Origin: Diphasiastrum complanatum
Taxonomy: Eukaryota > Streptophyta > Lycopodiopsida > Lycopodiales > Lycopodiaceae
NCBI GenBank assembly: GCA_029204225.1
Contig: CM055103.1
Location: 5,212,249 to 5,276,248, forward strand
DNA: 64,000 nucleotides
Reading direction: 5' to 3'
This document shows positions 59,101 through 64,000 of this stretch, piece after piece. Within the stretch, counting starts at the first letter, position 1. The number at the start of each line of letters is the position of its first letter. The translations under genes and the position numbers were made by a program. The notes under the pieces are model-generated. The model ran no database searches. It was given only the letters and a program-made list of their open reading frames with translations, and was not told where the DNA came from.

Positions 59101-59302
59101 TACCAAAAATGAGGGTATAAGTCTGTCAAGTTTAGGTGCTGAGCAAATACAGTCCTTATCTGTGGCTTTAGCAAAGTTTGAGGACTGGCTGGAGAGTGTT
59201 ATCAAGGGAATCACCATACCAGAGGGTTACATTTTTATGCAGAATAAAGCAGCAAAGAAGAAGCAAGTAACTTCTGAGAATGTAGAGCAGCAGCATGGAA
59301 AG
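30586..59302 (+). CDS. NEMF: NEMF / Rqc2 homologue, partial gene, five exons seen
   Basis: NEMF (Rqc2/Tae2 in yeast, Caliban in flies) binds stalled 60S subunits that carry peptidyl-tRNA, recruits the ubiquitin ligase Listerin and adds C-terminal tails. It acts in cytosolic ribosome-associated quality control. Five exons join in phase to 358 residues covering the NFACT-N domain. They start [15 protein letters not shown], the canonical N-terminus. Asp10 and the Asp104-Arg105 pair (QLGMDR) match the residues reported as needed for tailing in yeast Rqc2. Identity with plant NEMF is high in exons 1-4; exon 5 has a variable acidic linker. Introns measure about 3.7, 1.4, 15.1, 7.5 and more than 4.7 kb and are full of transposons. 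The central and C-terminal parts (coiled coil, NFACT-R, NFACT-C) lie beyond 64 kb. All splice sites are GT-AG. The gene seems intact as far as seen. Confidence 0.93.
30905..31350. mobile_element. hAT-type MITE in NEMF intron 1
   Basis: 446 bp bounded by TAGTGTTGGGCGGGTATC on the left and, in reverse complement, CAGTGTTGGGCGGGTATC on the right. It is flanked by an identical 8-bp duplication GTATGCAT (30897-30904 and 31351-31358). An 8-bp duplication with (T/C)AGTG termini is the mark of hAT elements. The interior repeats GATACCAG and its complement many times, as expected of subterminal transposase-binding sites. No transposase is encoded. Confidence 0.92.
31363..31654 (-). pseudogene. Ser/Pro-rich ORF remnant, unknown
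   Basis: Minus strand from ATG at 31,654: [19 protein letters not shown], one stop, then [18 protein letters not shown] and [19 protein letters not shown]. It could be the 5' exon of a retrocopy or transposon gene; no family recognised. Confidence 0.25.
31836..32353 (+). pseudogene. Possible hAT transposase fragment (DUF659-like)
   Basis: After a frameshift near 32,000 the segment reads [20 protein letters not shown], then [14 protein letters not shown]. It resembles the conserved start of DUF659 in plant hAT transposases (small aromatic helix, (L/I)PF, P.(F/W).KM(I/M)). Only this part is visible. The similarity is short, so the call is tentative. Confidence 0.35.
32580..33200 (+). mobile_element. 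Ty3/Gypsy 3' end: chromodomain and LTR start
   Basis: Near 32,670 the plus strand encodes [20 protein letters not shown], the chromodomain end of a Gypsy (chromovirus) integrase. It is followed by a polypurine tract AAAGCGGGAGGGAA and TGTTATGGACCCC at 32,815, the LTR start. A TATATATAG TATA-like box lies near 33,072. The LTR's far end is undetermined, and the rest of the element is missing. Confidence 0.65.
33201..34382. other. Rest of NEMF intron 1
   Basis: An open frame at 33482-33715 ([20 protein letters not shown]...) carries no motif I recognise. The remainder up to the exon 2 acceptor is non-coding. Confidence 0.4.
34383..34495 (+). CDS. NEMF: NEMF exon 2 (residues 36-73)
   Basis: Follows TGCAG and encodes [20 protein letters not shown], then [17 protein letters not shown] plus two bases of an Arg codon before GTATGA. 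The repeated CTG run gives the Leu string typical of this beta-strand. Confidence 0.95.
34496..35893. other. NEMF intron 2
   Basis: GT...AG intron of 1.4 kb, AT-rich, the shortest of the gene. I see no transposon in it. Confidence 0.8.
35894..35990 (+). CDS. NEMF: NEMF exon 3 (residues 73-105)
   Basis: Follows GGGCACAG. Its first T completes Arg73. It encodes [20 protein letters not shown] and [12 protein letters not shown], then GTAAGG. It carries the conserved Asp-Arg pair. Too short to show as a free ORF; recognised by family similarity and phase. Confidence 0.95.
36442..36970 (-). repeat. Duplicated primer site + leader + LTR-end fragment
   Basis: 36970-36520 repeats 41158-40714 (primer site and leader) almost base for base. 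36519-36442 repeats the final 78 bp of the LTR. They join at a shared AGC. The outer edge ends exactly at the LTR terminus CGTAACT, next to the target duplication. Confidence 0.9.
37434..40535 (-). pseudogene. Gypsy gag-pol with internal deletion, one stop and frameshifts
   Basis: Gag begins [19 protein letters not shown] near 40,481 and breaks off near 40,224. The CCHC knuckle and protease are absent. RT follows ([39 protein letters not shown]); one TAG at 39,731 interrupts it before [14 protein letters not shown]. RNase H shows [14 protein letters not shown] and [20 protein letters not shown]. After a frameshift near 38,780 the integrase has the HHCC-like [10 protein letters not shown] and the core [13 protein letters not shown]...SDRDSKFTS...[10 protein letters not shown] last frameshift leads into a chromodomain-like [18 protein letters not shown] (about 37,600). 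The element cannot move by itself. Confidence 0.92.
41583..42394. other. Intron 3 spacer between two Gypsy elements
   Basis: AT-rich. Only a short unrecognised ORF at 41753-41941. No repeat boundary noticed. Confidence 0.5.
42626..45899 (-). mobile_element. Second Gypsy element, large internal deletion
   Basis: Direct repeats 42626-43393 and 45076-45899 are LTRs starting (minus) TGTTACATACC. A polypurine tract (AGGGGGAAGGAA) lies at 43394-43406. The 42626-43393 copy lacks two short blocks present in the other. A possible target duplication ATGGT occurs at 45900 and at 42395; the latter would extend the 3' LTR by 226 bp and could be chance. I find no primer binding site next to the 5' LTR. 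Confidence 0.8.
43410..44507 (-). pseudogene. Gypsy gag joined to integrase C-terminus and chromodomain
   Basis: Gag starts [17 protein letters not shown] at 44,507. After a frameshift it continues with [29 protein letters not shown] and [11 protein letters not shown] (retrotrans_gag family). At about 43,910 it joins directly to the integrase end ([53 protein letters not shown]) and a chromodomain ([18 protein letters not shown]). Protease, RT, RNase H and the integrase core are deleted. Confidence 0.9.
45930..46510 (-). pseudogene. Copia gag fragment (UBN2-type)
   Basis: The minus strand reads [20 protein letters not shown], then [20 protein letters not shown] and [13 protein letters not shown]. 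This is a typical Copia gag middle region with stops around it. It abuts the LINE that starts near 46,515. Confidence 0.75.
46515..50165 (+). mobile_element. LINE, 5'-truncated, interrupted by a Copia insertion
   Basis: Reads [17 protein letters not shown], then [16 protein letters not shown] and the RT motif [10 protein letters not shown] (about 46,760). The thumb block [15 protein letters not shown] and [11 protein letters not shown] follow. A zinc-knuckle-like C-terminus near 47,760 ([17 protein letters not shown]) corresponds to zf-RVT. Numerous stops are present. Sequence continues after the insertion at 49,735. The 3' end has a small hairpin (ATGCC/GGCGT), GAAAAGACATAAATAAAG and a CTTT/(CT)n tail at 50120-50165. 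Same family as the LINE at 61.4-63.1 kb. Confidence 0.85.
48061..49729 (+). mobile_element. Internally deleted Copia element inserted in the LINE
   Basis: LTRs at 48061-48503 and 49287-49729 (TGTTAGAATAATAAATG...ATTCCTACA) are nearly identical. The element is flanked by a perfect 5-bp duplication CGACT (48056-48060 and 49730-49734). The primer site TGGTATCAGAGCC is at 48504 and the polypurine tract TTAAGGAGGG at 49277-49286. The 783-bp interior has a leader and only the last codons of pol ([20 protein letters not shown]). A second LTR-end/primer-like string, TCCTACATGGTATCAGAG, sits near 49,100 right at the deletion junction. Confidence 0.93.
50166..51088. other. Intron 3, last part
   Basis: Non-coding AT-rich sequence leading to the exon 4 acceptor. 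No element recognised. Confidence 0.6.
51089..51213 (+). CDS. NEMF: NEMF exon 4 (residues 106-147)
   Basis: Follows TTTCTCAG and encodes [20 protein letters not shown], then [21 protein letters not shown] plus two bases of Arg147, then GTTTAT. It is separated from exon 3 by a 15.1-kb intron holding three large retroelements. Confidence 0.95.
51479..52319. mobile_element. Pack-type TIR element carrying an exon-like segment
   Basis: Left end CTTAGTTGCCCGTTCCG and right end (reverse complement) CTTAGAAGCCCGTTCCG. Each continues into further GTTCC/GGAAC words. A 7-bp direct repeat TGTTAGA flanks both sides (51472-51478 and 52321-52327). The inside holds a perfect exon-like block, 52094-52159: acceptor GAATTCAG, 22 codons ([15 protein letters not shown]...), donor CAG|GTAAAA. 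The block is coiled-coil or zipper-like. This is the layout of Pack-MULE/Pack-TIR gene capture. The superfamily is uncertain because the duplication length (7-9 bp) is ambiguous. Confidence 0.6.
52530..52745 (+). repeat. Dispersed direct repeat, copy 1
   Basis: About 200 bp (…AACAACATGCTTCTGTGCAGG… to …GGGAACTTTCCTTG) recurring, diverged, at 55285-55495. Non-coding. Confidence 0.65.
53210..53390. repeat. Tandem duplication, 88-bp unit
   Basis: ACTAAAGTGGAGACA at 53,210 recurs at about 53,298. Both copies contain GGGTGGATTGGACTACCAAG and AGATGAACGTATCTGTGACA. Confidence 0.9.
53391..55284. other. Intron 4, unassigned
   Basis: A patch at 53,905-53,970 repeats GAGAATC/GATTCTC in both orientations. 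Near 54,165 there is a related GGTTCGAACCGCGATTC. This may be a decayed MITE. The remaining small ORFs show no known motif. Confidence 0.35.
55285..55495 (+). repeat. Dispersed direct repeat, copy 2
   Basis: Diverged partner of 52530-52745, sharing CAATTATCAATT(T/G)TAGAATG-type blocks and the GGGGCCCCTTAGGGAAC / GGTCCCTTGGGGTGAC region. Confidence 0.65.
56013..56449 (+). repeat. Solo LTR, Copia family related to 48,061
   Basis: 437 bp from TGTTAGAAATAATAAATG to TTTCCTACA. It shares GGTTACTTTGACCCAAAAGG and the ACTCGTGGGTCCA block with the LTRs at 48.1 and 49.3 kb but is more diverged. Flanks GATTT (56008-56012) and GATTC (56450-56454) match at four of five bases, consistent with an aged duplication. 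A primer site does not follow, so it is a solo LTR. Confidence 0.75.
56450..58668. other. Intron 4, last part, unassigned
   Basis: 2.2 kb without a recognised gene. 57,300-58,000 is less AT-rich and looks like a decayed repeat. No domain found in short ORFs. Confidence 0.4.
58669..59302 (+). CDS. NEMF: NEMF exon 5 (residues 147-358)
   Basis: Follows CTTTGCAG and completes Arg147. It encodes [20 protein letters not shown] at the start and [20 protein letters not shown] in the middle, then [20 protein letters not shown], ending CATGGAAAG|GTATGG. Between them is a poorly conserved acidic/Lys linker with loose repeats ([26 protein letters not shown]). The expected next block (MYDEF...) is not in the window. 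Confidence 0.94.
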
Positions 59303-60060
59303 GTATGGTATATTTGCTTGGACATAAAAGTTCACGTATTTTACTATTTTTGAGAAATGCCTAACAGATAGCTATGTACAGCTCTAAAGATCAGCACTCT
59401 CATCTGCTTAGTTGAGTTTAGTATCTTTTGTCCAATAATGGCTGATATTACTGTTTTGGCTACTTACACACATTCACCAAAATCATTGAAAACACTCAAT
59501 GATATGATGAGTATATCAATTTGAATACAGAACTGTTGACAATAAGGTGTATAGCTACTTGTACAATTAAGTCTACACAACCATGAGGTCACTAATAAAG
59601 CTCAATGCTCTTAAATTTCAAAGTATAGGCTCTTCTGCAATAAGATGAACACACCCTTGAAGAGAGACAAGCATATATCTCACATTGCATAATTGAAAAT
59701 CACATAGTGAGAGAAATTTGCAAACTGAAAAATTACGAAGAAAACAGGTCCACCTTCTCATGCGGAATCTGTGAAGGTTTTTTACCAATTTTTTTTTTAC
59801 GTGCACCTTCAGGGTGCTGGAAGGTGCATGTAAAATAATTTACCTTATTTTACACACACCTTCCACTCAGAAGATGCGTATTTAAAATTATTTACGAAAA
59901 AAAGGTAGAAGATGTTTTCATGCCAGGGAAGGTCCACCTCCTTGGGCCTTCCGCTGTCAGAAGGGCCTTCTGCCTCGGGCTACCGACCTCAGCGGAGGCC
60001 CTTCTCCGGTGGGATGGCCTCCGAGGGCGACACCCACTCCCCCAAATCACAGATAAGCAG
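59303..60060. other. Intron 5 start, with a hairpin-forming patch
   Basis: Near 59,802-59,835 GTGCACCTTC and GGAAGGTGCA form an inverted repeat around a short loop. Directly after, 59,930-60,045 is GC-rich with GGCCTTC/GAAGGCC words. It may be a small MITE; its boundaries are unclear. Confidence 0.35.
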
Positions 60061-60066
60061 AATGCT

Positions 60067-61200
60067 TCATGTAGATTTTAAATGAAGTTCGGTTTTTCTT
60101 ATCTGTAAAAGGACCTGGGACATATGGACCAAATGTAAAGAGATACTAGCCTCTACGAAAGTTAATCTCTCATTTATCAATCTGGAAAAATCACTGTAGA
60201 ACAAGTTTTTTGTGCTCTGTTCCCTATCTTCTCTAGTTATGAACTGAATGCTTTGTTGTGTGCTCTGATCTTCAATATGGTAGCAGAGCAGGTTCAGATC
60301 AACAGCTGCCAAGATGAATCTTTTATCTGCAAGATATACTGCAGATAAATAGAGAAAAAGAAATGTGTTAAACATATAAGAGTTTAACTCATTGTTTGTA
60401 TCATTTTCTGTAATCCCACCTTTCCAGTGTGAAGCTTTTTTGGAAATTGCTGCCTTGTGTGCACTGATACTCATGAATCTATGTTGTCCTTGTTGCAAAT
60501 TAAATGCAGCCCACAAGCCCCATTCCTAATTGTAATGTGCAGCTCAATCAGCTGTGCAATCTGTGCTGAAAGGCAATGATGTTTGGATGCTGTGCAATCT
60601 GCGCATACGTACTGGTAGAGTATGATAGGATCCCATATGTCTGATGTAGAAGGAGAAGGCTGATTTCCAGCTGTGCGAATTTGGGAAGTTCTGGATGATT
60701 TCCTTAAGGCAGCTGTGACAACCAATATCATTTCAGCTTTTTGCTTTCTGCTCTGCTCCATGCGAAAATTCAGCTTGTTACAGTTCGGTGTGGATCTGCC
60801 CACATGCAAACACATCTCTATGACTAATGCCATTTTTCCACGTTGTTCGCGATGTGGCATTTGAAGCTCTCAGTGATCTATTGTAATCTCAAGAAAGCAT
60901 TTCGCTTTCTCAATAGCATTTTGGGTATCTGCAATATCACATACCCTAATATTCAGAGCCTTATTTTCTCGAAGCTTCTCATCCGAAAGAGTGGCTAAAA
61001 TAACTGATGAGATAGGTCTAGTTGGTTTACCTCCTTTCTTTAGTACGGTGTTGTATCCTTCAAGCTGCCCCTTTCTTGCTTTGTCTTGGCCTGCAGTTTC
61101 TTCGATTTGGCCTCAAGGTCCGTTATCTTACTACTCATCTTTGTTTTCTTGTCTAGGAGTGTCATTATCGTGTCATGGAGTAGCATGATTTCCCTTTTCA
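60067..61200 (-). pseudogene. Broken gene fragment: coiled-coil ORF and a terminal exon-like block
   Basis: On the minus strand, 61200-60640 reads KREIMLLHDTIMTLLDKKTK, then ITDLEAKSKKLQAKTKQER, a frameshift, RPISSVILATLSDEKLRENK and, after one stop, further Lys/Arg-rich sequence. A second block from about 60,336 follows ATCTTGCAG. It reads RFILAAVDLNLLCYHIEDQS, then FSRLINERLTFVEASISLHL to a stop at about 60,067. Both look like real protein of one gene, in antisense to NEMF. No family recognised; probably a captured or duplicated fragment. Confidence 0.35.
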
Positions 61201-61352
61201 TTGTCCTAAGTTAAACACCAAGCAATTCCATGAAATGCCAAGTAGGAGTGTACGGCTCCAGCACTTTCGAAGTGCTGTAAAGGTTGAAATTGGGTGTAGA
61301 AAGGAGGGTTAGTAGTAGAGGTGCTACTGAAAAAAAGAGGGGGGGTGTTACT

Positions 61353-61353
<1 letters not shown>

Positions 61354-61423
<70 letters not shown>

Positions 61424-63095
61424 AGAATTAGAATTATTATTATTAACGTCTTTTGGTGCCCAGGGGCACATAAGACAAAAGAGAGTACAAAATGTGAGAA
61501 GCATTGTCCGCATAAGGACTTATTTACCAATGAAAAGACAGTAAAACTAAAACTAAAATATCGATCTCTCTGTCTCTAAGAGAAAAAGTATCCAAGCTTG
61601 ACCACCAGCTGGTGAGGGTACAAAGCAAGAGCTTAACCACCTGCTCCGCGGAGGAAACTAGCTACGAGCAAGCTGAAAGTAATGAGTGATGGTAGTAGTG
61701 GGTCGTGATGTAGGCTGGTGGGAGGCGTATGAAGATCTAGTAGCACTGGATCGAGCCGAAACTCTCTGTGTCTTCGATCTTCGGACGGGGACGTCAAAAT
61801 CCGCAACCGAAATATCCACTCTGTCTCGCTTCTGGAAGAACTGAGTAATGTGAGCCTGACTGGAATCCATATCTGAGAGCGTAGGTAGAAGTGAAGCTCG
61901 TAAAATATACATCTCTCTCAAAAGAAGACCCACACATCTAGCATCTGGATACTCGAGGAAGGAGCTCAACGTGAGGGGAATATCTCGGTATAAACAATGG
62001 TATCGTCCTCTAATCTCATAGTATACTGGGCAGCGAAAGATGAAATGAAACTCATCTTCCACCTCCTGAAGAGAACAAAGCTGACATATCCGCTGCAATC
62101 TGGGAGTGTCTGTGTATCTACCTGTCTCGATAGCAAGCTGATGAGAAGAGACTCGAAGCTGTCCTATACGATATCTCAGACCAAAAGATAGCGTCTGTGT
62201 AAGATAAACTGGAAGAATAGGCAAGCCCGAAACGTCCAGCCGTAAAAGATGTGTGCCATAATAATGTAGCTTGACCCTATCTGGATCAGGATGTGACCAT
62301 ATAGTGCGTATGTAGCTCCGGTAAATCTGCTGTCTGATATAAGCATGGGTTCCATTCGGAAGATCAAGTGCGGATAAACCCCAAGTCTGAAGAAGGGCTG
62401 AGACACTGCGATACCAAGAGTGCTTGGCTCCCTGATCTGCAAGGGTACAAGATGAAGTGAGAGCAGCAACAATGTATCTGGAGGTATCTAGATCTGATAC
62501 CCTGTGAAGAAAGGTGATGATCTGAAACATAGCACCAACAACTAATGGAGGAGAAGCAAACTCGGTTAGTATGATATCATGTGGTACTGAGGGCTTAGCC
62601 CGAATTATCCTACTGAGCATGAGAATCTGGATACGAGTAAGATCTCTCCATGTATCGCGTGATAAATCAGGGCACCAAGTCTCAGCCGAATATAGCACAA
62701 CTGGGGAGACAGTAGCAGAAAATAGTAGGCATCTGGTAGCAGGATCCTGCACATAATAAGTAGAGCAAAATCTCTCCATATGCACAAGAGCGGTATGCCC
62801 CTTGCGGAGCCTGGCGGTGGCTGTTGGTCGAAAAGTGAGTAGCGGACCAGAGAAAAGAACTCCCAAATAGGTGTAGGAGGTCACGATCTCAATCGGTAGC
62901 CCGTCATAATAGAAAATCACATCTCTCATATGCTGTCTGTTGGTGTTAAACACCATAATCTTAGTCTTCTTAAGGTTAACCGTCAATCCCCAACGCTGGC
63001 AAAAGTGATGTAAAGCAGAAAGGTGACTCTGTAAACCAGCTGCAGAGGATGAGAGGAGAACCACATCATCAGCGTACAAGAGAATGGGGATAATA

Positions 63096-63097
<2 letters not shown>
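61354..63097 (-). mobile_element. LINE copy, 5'-truncated at the YADD motif, with (CT)n tail
   Basis: The minus-strand 3' end is a perfect hairpin GTGCCC-CT-GGGCAC, then AAAAGACGTTAATAATAATAA and a (CT)n tail at 61354-61421. The 5' end is truncated inside RT just before YADD (63,079) and adjoins the (CT)n tail of another LINE. Confidence 0.88.
61658..63079 (-). CDS. LINE reverse transcriptase C-terminal half with zinc knuckle
   Basis: An open frame of 473 codons without internal stops. It starts at the RT catalytic motif MYADDVVLLSSSAAG and continues through the thumb (WGLTVNLKKTKIMVFNTNRQ, SYTYLGVLFSGPLL). It ends with the zf-RVT-like CQLCSLQEVEDEFHFIFRC and a Ser/Arg-rich tail. The endonuclease and the first half of RT are absent, so it is a dead-on-arrival copy. 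The intact frame suggests recent insertion. The related copy at 46.5-50.1 kb is heavily mutated. Confidence 0.85.
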   Translation of the reverse strand: MYADDVVLLSSSAAGLQSHLSALHHFCQRWGLTVNLKKTKIMVFNTNRQHMRDVIFYYDGLPIEIVTSYTYLGVLFSGPLLTFRPTATARLRKGHTALVHMERFCSTYYVQDPATRCLLFSATVSPVVLYSAETWCPDLSRDTWRDLTRIQILMLSRIIRAKPSVPHDIILTEFASPPLVVGAMFQIITFLHRVSDLDTSRYIVAALTSSCTLADQGAKHSWYRSVSALLQTWGLSALDLPNGTHAYIRQQIYRSYIRTIWSHPDPDRVKLHYYGTHLLRLDVSGLPILPVYLTQTLSFGLRYRIGQLRVSSHQLAIETGRYTDTPRLQRICQLCSLQEVEDEFHFIFRCPVYYEIRGRYHCLYRDIPLTLSSFLEYPDARCVGLLLREMYILRASLLPTLSDMDSSQAHITQFFQKRDRVDISVADFDVPVRRSKTQRVSARSSATRSSYASHQPTSRPTTTITHYFQLARS

Positions 63098-63156
<59 letters not shown>

Positions 63157-63919
63157 AAGAAGAAGAAGCTTTATTGTTAACGTCTTTTCCACGCCCAAAG
63201 GCGTATAAGACGAGACAAGTACATCAGATAAAGTGGAACCAAGACGGAGCAATGCCGTCAAACAACACAACTAAAAACCAAACTAAAGTAGGAAGAGGAT
63301 AATAATCTCTCATTCCCAAGAATAATGTGGGCACACACGCAAGTGGCCATATCGAAGCTCTCGCTAATTCAAACTCAAAACCCAATCAATAGCGCCAAAA
63401 TGCACTCACGCAGGAGGCGACGTTGTGCTAATAACAATGTCATAAAAAATTGGACGACCATCGTGAAATAAAACTTTCTGACCTTTGACTCTAGCTTCTG
63501 ACATAAGTTTTTTCCGCTCTTCCCACTGAAGAGGGGTAAGATCTTCTTCTAGGTATTGATCGGTGCCTCTAAGGCAGCCTCATCTACGAAGAACTGTCCG
63601 TCTAGAATCTTTGTTTGAGAAGGCTGGAATTTCCCACGCCACACTGCAACCACAGGATCCGCGGGAACAGAAAATGTAGATGAAATGTAATCATTAACTT
63701 GTTTCAGTAAAACGTTTCCTCCCCTTCAAACTTTACCCCTCGTAGCCTTGCGTTTAGGGTCTTGATGCTCGTTTTTCTTGTTCCTCCATAGCTTTCACCA
63801 CTACCTGTTTAGAGTTAGTGGTTCCCCTAGCAATGTCAGCCCAAGATTTCTTCGTATTTTGCGAGCCCTTCCTGAAGCTCATCATGAAGCTTCTGAATAG
63901 ACGCAATGTCAATGTCTTT

Positions 63920-63921
<2 letters not shown>
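63098..63921 (-). mobile_element. 3' end of another LINE with (CT)n tail, directly upstream of the first
   Basis: (GA)n at 63098-63152 is followed (plus view) by AAAAGAAGAAGAAGAAGC, TTTATTGTTAACGTCTTTTCC and ACGCCCAAAGGCGT. On the minus strand this is a hairpin, GGAAAAGACGTTAA, an AATAA-like spacer and a (CT)n tail, as in the other LINEs. Farther up, 63,420-63,700 has minus-strand coding-like sequence (SVPADPVVAVWRGKFQPSQ), possibly an upstream LINE region. The copy is not delimited; it may run past 63.9 kb. Confidence 0.65.

Positions 63922-63952
<31 letters not shown>
63922..63952. repeat. (GA)n microsatellite
   Basis: About 15 units followed by GTATGTATGTATGT. It could be one more LINE tail; the flank is too short to tell. 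Confidence 0.9.
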
Positions 63953-63957
<5 letters not shown>

Positions 63958-64000
63958 TGTATGTATGTCATGAATGGTTGAATCTATGCATGTGCAGATG

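Overview
The window is nuclear DNA of a plant: AT-rich, with a spliced conserved eukaryotic gene, plant-type Ty1/Copia and Ty3/Gypsy elements primed by initiator-Met tRNA, a CACTA (En/Spm-type) DNA transposon, LINEs and many (GA)n tracts. The very long TE-filled introns and the LINE and CACTA types fit a seed-free vascular plant (fern or lycophyte). That is inference; a seed plant is not excluded.

Layout. 1-3 kb: decayed Gypsy pol (- strand), decayed Copia gag-protease (+) and a dispersed motif repeat. 3.2-18.4 kb: a CACTA transposon and a Copia element whose arrangement was scrambled by one inversion of about 10.2 kb. The transposase 5' half reads + up to about 7,987 and its 3' half reads - from 18,151 to about 16.5 kb. 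A Copia LTR is cut at the same two points. A SET-domain ORF (3,942-5,165) sits among the CACTA exons. 18.4-30.2 kb: intergenic DNA with tandem repeats, a GC-rich island, a minisatellite with alternating units, Copia fragments, an LTR fragment and two exon-like pieces on the minus strand.

30.2-64 kb: the one clear host gene, NEMF (Rqc2/Tae2/Caliban family, ribosome-associated quality control), on the + strand. Five exons (30586-30690, 34383-34495, 35894-35990, 51089-51213, 58669-59302) join in phase to 358 N-terminal residues. The rest of the gene lies beyond the right edge. Its core promoter lies in a 95-bp tandem repeat. Its introns hold a hAT-type MITE with an 8-bp target duplication; a Gypsy 3' end; a Gypsy element with a composite 3' end inside one target duplication; a second, deleted Gypsy element; a LINE split by an internally deleted Copia element; a Pack-type TIR element carrying an exon-like segment; a solo LTR; and LINEs ending in a hairpin plus a (CT)n tail.

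I found no tRNA, rRNA or CRISPR array. Apart from NEMF, coding capacity is transposon-derived or unrecognised, and most of it is broken. No database search was run; family names rest on motifs I read directly.
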